Position numbers and translations under genes: made by a program. A model generated the notes under the pieces. That model saw nothing but the letters and a program-made list of their open reading frames with translations, was not told the DNA's origin and ran no database searches. Of a stretch of DNA of 48,813 nucleotides, positions 11,906 through 23,028 are shown in pieces. Numbering within the stretch: the stretch's first letter is position 1; each line of letters starts with the position of its first letter. The stretch covers positions 1-48,813 of the forward strand of contig DASYMJ010000352.1 in the NCBI GenBank assembly GCA_036009105.1, in the 5' to 3' direction. The stretch is from JAFAVZ01 sp036009105. GTDB taxonomy: Bacteria; Acidobacteriota; Thermoanaerobaculia; Gp7-AA8.

Positions 11906-13314
11906 CTGCGCAGGACGGAATGGCGGATCTTGCCGTTCGCCGTGCGGGGGATCGTCCGCGGCGGTTGCACCACCACGCGGTCGGGGGCGAAGCCGATGGC
12001 CCGCTCCACCGCCTCCGCGACGAGGGTGGCGATATCGTGTTGCTCCGTCTCCACGACCACCACCACCTCCTCCGTCGCCGAGCCGACCGCGGGCGGGATG
12101 CCCACCGCCGCGGCGATGCGCACGCCGGGCACCAGCTGCGCCGCCTCTTCCAACTCGCGCGGCGCGAGGGCGGCGCCGCCGCGCTTGAGCATGGCCCGGC
12201 GCCGGCCGAGGACATAGAGGTTGCCTTCGGCGTCGAGGTTGCCGACGTCGCCGGTGTGCAGCCAGCCGCCGCGCAGCCCCTCGGACGTCTCCTGCTCCGC
12301 GTCGAAGTAGCCGGCGAAGACGGCCGGTCCGCGCACGAGGATCTCGCCATCCAAGGCAACGCGTACCTGGACGCCTTCCAGCGCGCGGCCGGTGGCGACA
12401 TTGCCGCGCTCATCGCAGCGCGGCGCTTCGCCGGCGCGGACGCAAGTCACCCCGAGGGTGGCCTCGGCCAGACCGTAGCCGGGGCGGATGACGTGCCGGA
12501 GGCCGAAGAGGCGCTCGAACGTGGAGATCGTGCTCCAGCGCACCGGCTCGCCGCCGTTGGTTGCGTAGCGGAGCGAGGAGAGATCGGCCTGCTTCACCAA
12601 CCGCGTGGCCAGGCGGTAGGCAAAATCGGGCGCGCCGGTGATCGTCCCCCGCACCTTCCCGATGGTGGTCAGCCATTGCGGAATGGTCCGCACGGCGGGC
12701 GGCACGAGATAGCACGGCACGCCGAAGTAGACCGGACCGAGCAGGAAGCGGAGCAGGCCGAGGTCGTGCCAGGGCGGGACCCAGCCGACCAGGACATCGT
12801 GGGAGCCAGGATCGAGCAATGCGCGCGCGGACTGCAAAGACGCGAGCGCATTGCGCTGCAGGACCACCGCCGCGCGCGGCTCGCCGGAGGTGCCCGACGT
12901 CGGCTGCAGGAAGGCAACGTCCTCCGGATGGCCGGCGAGCGGCGGCAGCGGGTGCGAGCCGGCCAGTTCGCGCAGGTCGCGTAGGACGACCCGCGGACGG
13001 ATGCGGGCGATGCGTCGGGCCGTCGTTTCGGCAGGAACCGAGGGATCGAAGAGGCAGGGGACGGCGCCGATGCGCTGCGCGGCGAAGTAGAGGCGGATCA
13101 GATCGAGGCCGGCCGGCAGGACGATCGCCACGCGATCGGCCGGTGCGACGCCGCGGTGCAGCAGGCCGGCCGCGAGGCGGTCGGCATCGTCGCGAAGGGC
13201 GCGGTAGCCGAGGCGCTCCTCCCCCATCCCGAACGCAAGCGCCTCCGGGGTGTCGCGCGCGCGGACATCGAGGACGCCGGCCAGCGTGACGACATCCGCT
13301 GCGATCGGCCGCAC
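11878..13314 (-). CDS. Acyl-CoA/acyl-AMP ligase (ANL superfamily)
   Basis: 478 residues with ANL core motifs in order: A3 QPTSGTSGEPRAAV, A5 GYGLAEATLG, A7 LHTGDVGNLD, and A10 RTANGKIRHSVLR with the catalytic lysine. It is shorter than typical acyl-CoA synthetases (~550) and resembles fatty-acyl-AMP ligases that load an ACP. The GTG start touches the methyltransferase stop, giving a two-gene operon, and the 3' end overlaps the acyltransferase gene tail to tail. It plausibly activates the acid that the neighbouring ACP carries. The substrate cannot be read from sequence. Confidence 0.88.
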   Translation of the reverse strand: MRPIAADVVTLAGVLDVRARDTPEALAFGMGEERLGYRALRDDADRLAAGLLHRGVAPADRVAIVLPAGLDLIRLYFAAQRIGAVPCLFDPSVPAETTARRIARIRPRVVLRDLRELAGSHPLPPLAGHPEDVAFLQPTSGTSGEPRAAVVLQRNALASLQSARALLDPGSHDVLVGWVPPWHDLGLLRFLLGPVYFGVPCYLVPPAVRTIPQWLTTIGKVRGTITGAPDFAYRLATRLVKQADLSSLRYATNGGEPVRWSTISTFERLFGLRHVIRPGYGLAEATLGVTCVRAGEAPRCDERGNVATGRALEGVQVRVALDGEILVRGPAVFAGYFDAEQETSEGLRGGWLHTGDVGNLDAEGNLYVLGRRRAMLKRGGAALAPRELEEAAQLVPGVRIAAAVGIPPAVGSATEEVVVVVETEQHDIATLVAEAVERAIGFAPDRVVVQPPRTIPRTANGKIRHSVLRSQLLGRGSA

Positions 13315-14075
13315 TAGCGCGGGACCTTCCGCGCCACGAGGAGCAGGCCCGGCCCGAACGGCAGGAAGGAGAAGAGGCGGTCGAGGGCGAACACGCCGCG
13401 CACGAGGCCGACCAGGGCCCGCGAGCGGCCGGCGCGGGCGACCGATTGCAGCGCGGCGTCATCGGTCACCTGCCGGCGCGCCCGGCGCTTGTTCATGGGC
13501 AGCAGGAAGAGCGTGTCGTAGGCGAGCACGATGGGGAAGCCCCAGAAGGATGCTTTCTCGATCGAGAACGACGCCCGCCGGAAGAGCGCGGTCAGCTCGG
13601 CGCGCGAGTAGCGGCGGCGATGCTCGTAGTAGTCATCCGAGGCGGACCAGAGGCTGCGCAGCGCCGGCACCGTCGCGATGCAGGTGCCGCCCGCGGTCAG
13701 GATGCGGCCGATCTCGCCGGCGGCCGCCGCGTCGTCATCGAGATGCTCGAGCGTCTCGCCGGTCGTGACGGCGTCGAAGGCGCCGTCGCGGAACGGCATG
13801 CGGGTCAGATCGCCCACCACGGCAGGCAGGGAGGAGGTCCGTTTCACGTGCAGCGCGGCCTCGAACGAGTAGTCGATGCCGACCACCGCGTAGCCGCTGC
13901 GCTGCATCCGCACGGCGAGCTGTCCCAGGCCGACCGCGCCGTCGAGAATGCGGGCATGCGGAGGGAGGCGCCGCACTTCGCGCACGATCATGGCAAGGCG
14001 GTGTTCGTGGCGGGGGCCGAACATCTCAGGCTGGGTGCCCCAGGCGTGGGTGGCGGTCTCGGGATGGGGGGGCAT
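13314..14075 (-). CDS. Class I SAM-dependent methyltransferase
   Basis: 253 residues with motif I ILDGAVGLGQLAVRM (an unusual GAVGLGQ loop instead of GxGxG), motif II VVGIDYSFEAALHV, VVGDLTRMPFRDGAFDAVT and LEHLDDDAAAAGEIGRIL, followed by a C-terminal extension with a hydrophobic FLPFGPGLLLVARK end. This is the Methyltransf_11-type fold. It is first in a two-gene operon with the ANL ligase, so it probably modifies a lipid or small-molecule product. Target unknown. Confidence 0.85.
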   Translation of the reverse strand: MPPHPETATHAWGTQPEMFGPRHEHRLAMIVREVRRLPPHARILDGAVGLGQLAVRMQRSGYAVVGIDYSFEAALHVKRTSSLPAVVGDLTRMPFRDGAFDAVTTGETLEHLDDDAAAAGEIGRILTAGGTCIATVPALRSLWSASDDYYEHRRRYSRAELTALFRRASFSIEKASFWGFPIVLAYDTLFLLPMNKRRARRQVTDDAALQSVARAGRSRALVGLVRGVFALDRLFSFLPFGPGLLLVARKVPR

Positions 14076-14145
14076 TTGCGTCGTCCCTTACCCCGAGCCT
14101 ATCATTGTGTATTCCCGTATCTCGAACGCTTTTCGGGGGTGTGGC

Positions 14146-15255
14146 ATGCGGATGGGTCGGATAGCGGCGGTTCTACTTTGCGCGGTCATCGCGCCGATGG
14201 CGTTTGCAACGCACGTCCCCGGATCGACGGAAGTCATCACCTACGACGGCGGCCTCGCGCCGACGACGCCCTCCACCGGGACCATCGGCTGGAGCGCTCC
14301 GGTCGACGGCTACGACTGGTATTGCTTCGACGTCACCACCGGCACGGCCGTCTCCATCAGCGTCACCCGCACCTCGGGGGACATCTTCCCCAACGTCGGC
14401 ATCATGCGCGGGCTGGCCGATACCGGCGGTACCGCGACGCTGAGCATCATCAACGAGACGTCGAACAGCACCGCGACGTCCACCACCCTCACCTTCACCC
14501 CCGACTTCACCGGCCCGGTCACGCTCTGGGTCTCCACGTTCCTGGGCGAGGCGCAGGGCGGCTACTCCGTGACCATGACCGGCGGCGCCGCGCGCACCTC
14601 GTGCGGCGCGAACGCGGGACCGGCCGGGCCGCAGATCTCGATCGCCGTGCCGGACCTGCTGGAGGACCGCTCGGTCGGCAACGACCAGACCATCACCGTC
14701 CCGGTGACGGTGCAGACGGTGAGCAATTTCGCCAACGATGTGTTCGTGAACGTGGCCGGCCTGCCCGAGGGCGTGACCGCAACGCTTTCACCGACGTCAT
14801 TCGTCGCGCCGGGCCGCGGCACTTCGACGCTGACCATCAAGACCGGCGCGCTGACGCTGCCCGGCACGTACCCGGTCTTCCTCACCGCCGTGGGCGGCGA
14901 CCAGACCGCTTCGACCAGCTTCGTGGTGAACATCACCTGCGACCCGCCCAAGCTCCTCGGCATCGGCCAGCCGCTCGACCGGGTGGTGAACCGCAACAAC
15001 GTGGCGCAGCTCGAGGTGACGCCGGTCGGCACCGGGCCGTTCTCCTACCAGTGGTACTCCGGCTACACCGGCTCGACGCTCTTCCCGCTCTCCGGCGGCA
15101 ACGGCCGCACGTTCACCACGGGCCCGATCACCGATACGACGAGCTACTGGGTCCGCGTGTCGAACGCCTGCGGCAGCGTGGACAGCCGCACGGTGAACGT
15201 GACGGTGGGAAACGCGATCCCGACGGCGGTGACGCCGCACCGAAGGACGCACTGA
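14146..15255 (+). CDS. Secreted Ig-like beta-sandwich protein
   Basis: 369 residues from the ATG at 14146, preceded by GGGGGTG. The signal peptide is IAAVLLCAVIAPMAFA with a likely cut before THVPG. The mature part is all-beta: an N-terminal pre-peptidase-type domain (about 30-140, DWYCFDVTTGTAVSISVT), a central bacterial Ig-like region (about 155-270) and a C-terminal Ig-like domain with YQWYSGYTG and SYWVRVSNACGSVDS. Cysteine pairs fit an oxidising compartment. Converges on alaS. An adhesin or surface component is likely, but no enzyme motif is seen. Confidence 0.8.
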   Translation: MRMGRIAAVLLCAVIAPMAFATHVPGSTEVITYDGGLAPTTPSTGTIGWSAPVDGYDWYCFDVTTGTAVSISVTRTSGDIFPNVGIMRGLADTGGTATLSIINETSNSTATSTTLTFTPDFTGPVTLWVSTFLGEAQGGYSVTMTGGAARTSCGANAGPAGPQISIAVPDLLEDRSVGNDQTITVPVTVQTVSNFANDVFVNVAGLPEGVTATLSPTSFVAPGRGTSTLTIKTGALTLPGTYPVFLTAVGGDQTASTSFVVNITCDPPKLLGIGQPLDRVVNRNNVAQLEVTPVGTGPFSYQWYSGYTGSTLFPLSGGNGRTFTTGPITDTTSYWVRVSNACGSVDSRTVNVTVGNAIPTAVTPHRRTH

Positions 15256-15259
15256 GGGG

Positions 15260-15367
15260 CTACTTTTTCGCGGGTTTCGCCTTGGCCAGGGAGAGGCAGA
15301 GACTGCGCAGTTGAGCCGTCCGCTTGATGCGGACCGTGACGGCGCGCGCGGACATGTCAGCCTTCAT
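15260..15367 (-). CDS. Possible small basic protein (35 aa) after alaS
   Basis: An ATG ten nt past the alaS stop opens 35 codons ending at a TAG. The peptide is strongly basic, with VTVRIKRTAQLRS and a lysine-rich tail, AKAKPAKK. A weak GGG-rich site precedes it. Composition looks coding-like and it would be the last gene of the pilT-recX-alaS run. It could equally be chance. Confidence 0.3.
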   Translation of the reverse strand: MKADMSARAVTVRIKRTAQLRSLCLSLAKAKPAKK

Positions 15368-15376
15368 CGCGCCGCC

Positions 15377-18040
<2,664 letters not shown>

Positions 18041-18050
18041 GAGGGCGGGG

Positions 18051-18056
18051 ATCGTA
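18051..18056 (-). promoter_or_regulatory. Candidate -10 box (TACGAT) for alaS
   Basis: TANNNT box 10 nt upstream of the alaS ATG, with no Shine-Dalgarno sequence between. This is consistent with a nearly leaderless transcript. It lies between the heptad hairpin and the gene. Confidence 0.35.
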
Positions 18057-18088
18057 ACAGCGGGGCGGTGCGGTGTCATCCCGGGGAA

Positions 18089-18162
18089 GTTGTCAGTGAT
18101 CAGTTGTCGGTTGTCGGTCGAGGACCGGGCTACTGACAACCGATAACTGACAACCGGCAACT
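18089..18162. repeat. Heptad-repeat hairpin H1 (GTTGTCA family)
   Basis: The left arm reads GTTGTCA GTGATCA GTTGTCG GTTGTCG. The right arm is its complement, in units such as TTGTCAG and TTATCGG on the minus strand, with a ~13-nt loop. The right arm overlaps the recX stop codon (TAG). It probably acts as the recX 3' end or terminator. The same family is seen at 37424 and at the right window edge. Confidence 0.85.
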
Positions 18163-18628
18163 ACTCCCGCAATGCCCTCTCCACCACCTCGATCACCGCC
18201 GAGGTGTCGAAGCCGCTGCGCGCCAGGGAGGCCATCAGCTTGGCCCGTCCCTCGTCCGAGGCCGCGTACTCGTCGCCGCGCCGGCGGCGCAGCGACTCGA
18301 GCTTGCGCCGGCACAGCGCCTCGAGCTCCGCCCGCTCCCGCTCCGGATCGAGATGTTCGGCGACGGCGCGCGCCGCGGCGGATGAGGAAACACCCGCCTC
18401 GGAGAGCTCGCGCAGGATGCGCAGGCGGCCGATCCGCTTGGTGGCGCGGGTGCGGACGAACGAGTCGGCGAAGCGGTCGTCATCCAGCCACTTCTCCTCG
18501 CGCAGACGGTCCAGCGTGGCCGCGATCGTCTCCTCGTCGAACTTCTTCGCGCGCAGCTTCCGCCGCAACTCCGCGGCGGAGTTGAAGCGGAAGTTCAGGA
18601 TGCGCAGCGCGGCGGTGTAGCAGTCCAC
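18161..18628 (-). CDS. recX: Regulatory protein RecX
   Basis: 155 residues of tandem three-helix repeats typical of RecX: ALRILNFRFNSAAELRRKL, KWLDDDRFADSFVRTR and RIGRLRILRELSEAGVS. It binds RecA filaments and limits their activity. The GTG start abuts the pilT stop with no spacer (TAG GTG), so translation is probably coupled. recA is not in the window. The stop codon lies in the outer edge of heptad hairpin H1. Confidence 0.9.
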   Translation of the reverse strand: MDCYTAALRILNFRFNSAAELRRKLRAKKFDEETIAATLDRLREEKWLDDDRFADSFVRTRATKRIGRLRILRELSEAGVSSSAAARAVAEHLDPERERAELEALCRRKLESLRRRRGDEYAASDEGRAKLMASLARSGFDTSAVIEVVERALRE

Positions 18629-19810
18629 CTAGATCGTGTTGGAGAAGTCGAAGGGCGAGTCGTCGCCGAACGGGTCGTTCGACTCCGCGCCGCTCACGGT
18701 CAGCTTCGACTCCATCTCCTCGCGGGAGATGTCCGAGGTGGACTGGATGCCCTGCAGCTTGAGGCGGAACTCGTCCGGGTTCGACGCGCGGCGCAGCGCC
18801 TCGTCGAGCGTGATGAGCCCGTTCTTGTAGAGCGTGTAGAGCGACTGATCGAACGTCTGCATGCCGTACTGCGAGGTACCGGCCGCGATGGCGTCCTTGA
18901 TCAGCTTCGTCTTTTCCTTGTTCTCGATGCAGTCCCGGATGTAAGCAGTCGAGATCAAAACCTCGGCCGCCGGCACCCGGCCCAAGCCATCCGCGCGCGG
19001 CAGGAGGCGAAGGGAGATGACCGCCTTGAGGACGGCCGCGAGCTGCAGGCGGATCTGCTTCTGCTGGTGAGGCGGGAAGACGGAGATGATGCGGTTGACG
19101 GTCTCCGTGGCGTCCATGGTGTGCAGGGTGGAGAGCACGAGGTGGCCCGTCTCGGCCGCGGTGAGCGCGGTCTCGATCGTTTCGTAGTCGCGCATCTCGC
19201 CGACCAGGATGACGTCCGGATCCTGGCGCAGCGCCGACCGCAAGGCCTGGGAGAACGACTTGGTGTCGACCTCGATCTCGCGCTGGTTCACGATCGATTT
19301 CTTGTCCCGATGGAGGAACTCGATGGGGTCCTCCACCGTCATGATGTGTTCCGTGCGATGGGCGTTGATGTAGTCGATCATCGCGGCCAGGGTGGTCGAC
19401 TTGCCGGAGCCAGTGGTCCCGGTGCAGAGGATCAGGCCGCGCCGCTCCTCGGCGATCTTTTCCAGGACCACGGGCAGCATCAGCTCGCGGATGGAGAGGA
19501 TCTTGACCGGGATGACGCGCAGGACCATGCCCACCGTGCCCCGCTGCTGGAAGATGTTGCAGCGGAAGCGCCCCAGGCCGGGGACGGAGTAGGCGATGTC
19601 GATCTCGTAGTTGTTCTTGAACTTCTCTTTCTGGCGGGAGGACATGATCGAGAACGCCATGGCGATCGTGTCTTCCTGCATGAGGCGCTTGAGCTCGACG
19701 AGCGGAATGAGCTCGCCGTCGACGCGGATGACGGGATGCGATCCGACTTTGATGTGAAGGTCCGACGCCCTCCGCTCAGCCGCAATCTTCAGCAGGTCAT
19801 TGATGTGCAC
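18629..19810 (-). CDS. pilT: Type IV pilus retraction ATPase PilT
   Basis: Hexameric motor that depolymerises pili. From the GTG at 19810 (GAGGAG site 5 nt upstream) it has 393 residues. The N-terminal PAS-like domain begins NDLLKIAAERRASDLHIKVG. Then come Walker A GTTGSGKSTT (near 133), the Asp box MTVEDPIEF, Walker B ILVGEMRD and the His box VLSTLHTMDATETVNR. The acidic C-terminal tail DPFGDDSPFDFSNTI is unusual. An earlier in-frame start at 19885 adds unrelated residues. It is first in a pilT-recX-alaS run. The PilB partner is at 44137-46443. Confidence 0.95.
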   Translation of the reverse strand: MHINDLLKIAAERRASDLHIKVGSHPVIRVDGELIPLVELKRLMQEDTIAMAFSIMSSRQKEKFKNNYEIDIAYSVPGLGRFRCNIFQQRGTVGMVLRVIPVKILSIRELMLPVVLEKIAEERRGLILCTGTTGSGKSTTLAAMIDYINAHRTEHIMTVEDPIEFLHRDKKSIVNQREIEVDTKSFSQALRSALRQDPDVILVGEMRDYETIETALTAAETGHLVLSTLHTMDATETVNRIISVFPPHQQKQIRLQLAAVLKAVISLRLLPRADGLGRVPAAEVLISTAYIRDCIENKEKTKLIKDAIAAGTSQYGMQTFDQSLYTLYKNGLITLDEALRRASNPDEFRLKLQGIQSTSDISREEMESKLTVSGAESNDPFGDDSPFDFSNTI

Positions 19811-19837
19811 GGGGTCTCCTCGAATTGTGAGCGGATG

Positions 19838-19843
19838 ATTATA
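19838..19843 (-). promoter_or_regulatory. Consensus -10 box (TATAAT) for pilT
   Basis: A perfect TATAAT lies 27 nt before the pilT GTG, leaving room for a leader that carries the GAGGAG ribosome site. No convincing TTGACA is seen at 16-18 nt spacing. Confidence 0.5.
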
Positions 19844-19942
19844 CGCGCCGCTCCGTACGAGGGTCGTGATCGCGCCGCTCGTCACGCTCCTGCTCGCTCT
19901 TCCCCTCTCCCGTGCAACTGTTGGCCGCGCCGGGGCGCCGCG

Positions 19943-20479
19943 CTACGCTGAGACGAGCTTCTCCACATCCTCCAGCCACCGCCGCCGCCCTTCCAGCTCG
20001 TGCATCGTGCCGAGGGTGCTGAGGTACTCGTACGGGTCCTCCTCGGCGTTGAAGGCGGAGACGGCCTCGCGGACCCGCAGCAGCTCGCGCTCGAGATTTT
20101 CCAGCGCCACGGCGACGAACTCGCGGCGCTTCTCGGCCGGCAGCGCGCCGAGGAAGGAGAGGCGGGTGCGAACCGGGTCGAAGGTCGGGGCGGCCGTCCA
20201 TTGCGGCAGCGGCGGGCCGATCCAGCGGCGCAGCGCGGCCAGCCCGCGGCGGGTGATGGAGAACTCCTTCTTCGAGCCGCGGCCCCACTCGCTCTTCTTC
20301 GCCTTGATCAGGCCGTGCAGCTCGAGCCGGGCCAGGAGCGGATAGATCGCGCCGGCGCTGCCGCTCCAGTGCGCGGAGATCGAGGCCAGGAACTCCTGGC
20401 GCACGACGTACGCCGTGCACGGCCCGCGCAGCCAGACCACGCCCAGGACGGTGCTCTCCAGTTCGGTCGCCTCGCGCAT
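19943..20479 (-). CDS. PadR-family transcriptional regulator
   Basis: 178 residues. The N-terminal winged helix (about 1-85) contains STVLGVVWLRGPCTAYVV, the PadR phrase GSAGAIYPLLARLELHGLI and wing residues KKEFSITRRGLAALRRWI. The C-terminal helical dimerisation domain (about 95-178) ends in GRRRWLEDVEKLV. PadR proteins are usually repressors. It is divergent from the aspartyl-protease lipoprotein gene 47 bp away and probably controls it through the shared gap. A TATGAT box is 11 nt before its ATG. Confidence 0.9.
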   Translation of the reverse strand: MREATELESTVLGVVWLRGPCTAYVVRQEFLASISAHWSGSAGAIYPLLARLELHGLIKAKKSEWGRGSKKEFSITRRGLAALRRWIGPPLPQWTAAPTFDPVRTRLSFLGALPAEKRREFVAVALENLERELLRVREAVSAFNAEEDPYEYLSTLGTMHELEGRRRWLEDVEKLVSA

Positions 20480-20490
20480 TGGTGCGAAAC

Positions 20491-20496
20491 ATCATA
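20491..20496 (-). promoter_or_regulatory. Candidate -10 box (TATGAT) for padR-type gene
   Basis: TANNNT box 11 nt before the ATG at 20479 on the minus strand, with no Shine-Dalgarno sequence. It sits back to back with the TATAGT box of the divergent gene. Confidence 0.35.
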
Positions 20497-20508
20497 GCCG
20501 GTCCGGCG

Positions 20509-20528
20509 TATAGTACGAATCGGACTAT
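20509..20528 (+). promoter_or_regulatory. -10 box TATAGT with overlapping dyad; candidate PadR operator
   Basis: TATAGT (20509-20514) lies 12 nt before the protease ATG. It is embedded in the dyad ATAGT-N9-ACTAT (20510-20528), whose right arm includes the first bases of the start codon. A repressor bound here would block both the -10 box and the start site. The neighbouring PadR gene makes it the obvious candidate, but this is inference. Confidence 0.4.
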
Positions 20529-22365
20529 GAGACGCACGACGCTCTGCCTGCTCCTCTTCCTCGCCGCCGGCTGCACCACCGCGCCGGGCCCGCTCACCAA
20601 AGACGAAGCGCTCGACCGCTGGGCCGCCGCCCTGGGAGGGCGGGAGCGGCTGGCGCGCATCCGCGCCGTCCATCGCGAGCTCGCCCTCACCATGAAAGGC
20701 GTCTCCGGCACGGAGCGCGACTGGACGACCGCGGCCGGCCAGTCGCGCGGGGAGACGCAACTGGCCGGCTATTCGTCCATCACCACCTTCGACGGCAGCG
20801 AAGGGTGGTCGGCGGACGGCGACGCGCAGCCGCATCGCATCAGCGGCTTCGATCTCAACATCGCCGTCACCAACCTCTACATGGATTCGTTCTCCATGTT
20901 CTTCCCCGATCGCCGCCCCGGCACCATCGAGCTGGCCGATGCGAACGGCCCGTACGTCGTGCTCCTGCTGAAACCGGCCGGCGGCCGCGAAGCGCGGGTG
21001 CTGCTCGATCGCAGGACGTGGCTGCCGCACGCCATCCAGCAGCCGTTGCAGGAGCGGACGCAGCTCACCACCATCAACTCCTGGGAAGAGGTCGATGGCG
21101 TCAAGTTCCCGCATGAGCTGCTGCAGTCGACCGGCGATCCGAAGTTCGACATCGGGATCACGGCCACCAGGACGGAGCTCAATCCCGCCGTCGATGCGGC
21201 GCTGTTCGGCAAGCCGGAGTCGAAGCTGGCCGCCATCGCGTTCCCCGGCGGCGCCAGCGTCGCCATCTCGCCGTTCCGCCTCGTGCAGAACCACATCTAC
21301 TTCCCGCTCTCCGTGAACGGCTCCGCGCCGACCGATTTCATCTTCGACACCGGCGCCGACTTTACGCTGATCGACCGCAAGCGCGCCGAGGCTCTGGGGC
21401 TGAAGATGTCCGGGGCCCTGGAGACGCGCGGCTCGGGGCCGGCCTCGGCGCAGACGGCGTTGATCCCCAATCCGCGCATCGCCTTCGCCGGCCTGGAGCT
21501 GCCGCTGCAGTCGATCGCCGCCATCGACCTCGGCGCGCTGTCGCTGCGCGAGGGGAAGGCCATGGAAGGCATCGTCGGCTACGGAGTGCTCAGCCGCTTC
21601 ATCATCGACATCGACTACGCGCGCGGCGAGCTCCGCTTCCACGACCCGGCCTCGTATGTGCCCGATCCGGAGGCCATCGCGCTGCCGATCACGTTCTACG
21701 GCAACGCGCCGATCGTGACGGTGAAGGTGACGGGCGCGGACCGCGTCTCCCACCAGGCGCGCCTGCTGGTCGACACCGGCGCGCGCGCCGCGGTGGACCT
21801 GGGCAAGCCGTTCCTCGACCGCACGCATCTCGCCGAAGGGCCCACGATCGACGGGCTGCTGGGGGCGGGGGTTGGCGGCGTGACGACGCAACGCATCGGA
21901 CGCCTGACCCGGATCGATTTGGCGGGCATCCCCATCGAGGCACCGATCACGAGCTTCTCCACGGCGACCACCGGCGGCGATGCCGACCCGAACTTCGACG
22001 GCCTCCTCGGCGGCGAGATCCTCCGCCGCTTCACGCTGACCGTCGATTATCCGCACGAGCGCCTCCTGCTGCGGCGCAACGCCGCCTTCCACGAGCCGTT
22101 CGAGTACGACATGAGCGGCATCTACTTCGTCGCCATCGACGCGAAGCTCGACCGCTTCCGCGCCGACCACGTGATCCCCGGCTCGCCCGCTGCCCTGGCC
22201 GGCGTCGCGGTCGGCGACGAGCTGGTGTCGGTGGATGGGCGGGCCGTGACGTCGCTGGAGGAGCTGCGGTTGATGTTGAAGAAGGAGGGCGAGCAGCACG
22301 TGCTGATGCTGCTGCGAGGTGGAAAGACCATCGAGGCGAAGCTGGCGACGCGTAGACTGATCTGA
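20527..22365 (+). CDS. Lipoprotein with two retropepsin-like aspartyl protease lobes and a PDZ domain
   Basis: 612 residues from the ATG at 20527. The lipobox is LLLFLAAGC. After an N-terminal outer-membrane-lipoprotein-like beta domain (about 30-240) come two protease lobes, each with a DTG and a later hydrophobic-hydrophobic-Gly: FIFDTGADFTLID (D274) with GIVGYGVL, and LLVDTGARAAVDL (D416) with FDGLLGGEIL. The C-terminal PDZ (about 535-612) contains VIPGSPAALAGVAVGDELVS. Two complete lobes in one chain could form one active site, pepsin-like. It faces a divergent PadR gene and is followed directly by an esterase gene. Confidence 0.85.
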   Translation: MRRTTLCLLLFLAAGCTTAPGPLTKDEALDRWAAALGGRERLARIRAVHRELALTMKGVSGTERDWTTAAGQSRGETQLAGYSSITTFDGSEGWSADGDAQPHRISGFDLNIAVTNLYMDSFSMFFPDRRPGTIELADANGPYVVLLLKPAGGREARVLLDRRTWLPHAIQQPLQERTQLTTINSWEEVDGVKFPHELLQSTGDPKFDIGITATRTELNPAVDAALFGKPESKLAAIAFPGGASVAISPFRLVQNHIYFPLSVNGSAPTDFIFDTGADFTLIDRKRAEALGLKMSGALETRGSGPASAQTALIPNPRIAFAGLELPLQSIAAIDLGALSLREGKAMEGIVGYGVLSRFIIDIDYARGELRFHDPASYVPDPEAIALPITFYGNAPIVTVKVTGADRVSHQARLLVDTGARAAVDLGKPFLDRTHLAEGPTIDGLLGAGVGGVTTQRIGRLTRIDLAGIPIEAPITSFSTATTGGDADPNFDGLLGGEILRRFTLTVDYPHERLLLRRNAAFHEPFEYDMSGIYFVAIDAKLDRFRADHVIPGSPAALAGVAVGDELVSVDGRAVTSLEELRLMLKKEGEQHVLMLLRGGKTIEAKLATRRLI

Positions 22366-23016
22366 ATGCTCCAGCACCTCGTCGTCACCCCGGGCAAGCA
22401 GCCCGACACCGCCGCCCTCCCCCTCGTCGTGCTCATGCATGGGCGGGGGGCGGACAACCGCGATCTGGCCGACCTCGCGCCGCTCATCGACGACGGCTAC
22501 CGCTGGGTCTTCCCCAACGCGCCGAAGCCGTTCCAGCCCTATCCCGGCATGTCGTTCGGCTACACCTGGTTCGACGGCTGGCCGCCGGAGGGCGACTCCA
22601 TCGTCGAGTCGCGCCGCCTCCTGCTCGCGCTCCTGGACGACCTGGTGCAACGCTTTCCCACTCCGCCCGGCAAGGTGGTCCTCAGCGGCTTCTCGCAGGG
22701 CGGCCTCATGGCGCTCGACGTCGGCTACCGGACGGAGCAGCCGCTGGCGGGCATCATCACCATGTCCGGCGCTTTGTACGAGGCCGATCAGGGCGACCTC
22801 GACGCCCACCGCGACATCCCGGTGCTCCTCGTCCACGGCACGAGCGACGACATGATCCCGGTCACCGCGGCCCGCCGCGCGCGGGCCGTTCTGGAAGAGC
22901 ACGGCATCGAGCCGGAGTACCACGAGCTCCCGATGGGGCATCACGTGACGGACGCGTCCATGAAGGTCGTCGGAGACTTCCTGAAGCGGAATCTTCATGG
23001 CAGACCGCTTGCTTAA
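22366..23016 (+). CDS. Alpha/beta hydrolase, phospholipase/carboxylesterase family
   Basis: 216 residues. The nucleophile elbow is GFSQGGLMAL, the acid is in HGTSDDMIPV, and the histidine is in MGHHVTD, the triad order of the Abhydrolase_2 esterases. VVLMHGRGADNRDL supplies the oxyanion loop. There is no signal peptide, so it is probably cytoplasmic. The ATG immediately follows the protease stop codon with no spacer, so the two are one transcript. Substrate likely a short-chain or lysophospholipid ester. Confidence 0.88.
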   Translation: MLQHLVVTPGKQPDTAALPLVVLMHGRGADNRDLADLAPLIDDGYRWVFPNAPKPFQPYPGMSFGYTWFDGWPPEGDSIVESRRLLLALLDDLVQRFPTPPGKVVLSGFSQGGLMALDVGYRTEQPLAGIITMSGALYEADQGDLDAHRDIPVLLVHGTSDDMIPVTAARRARAVLEEHGIEPEYHELPMGHHVTDASMKVVGDFLKRNLHGRPLA

Positions 23017-23028
23017 GTCCTCATCGCG

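Noticed and set aside
18041..18160. N-terminal extension of alaS
   Set aside because: The extra 40 codons translate the heptad hairpin and bear no resemblance to alanyl-tRNA synthetases. The ATG at 18040 gives the normal length.
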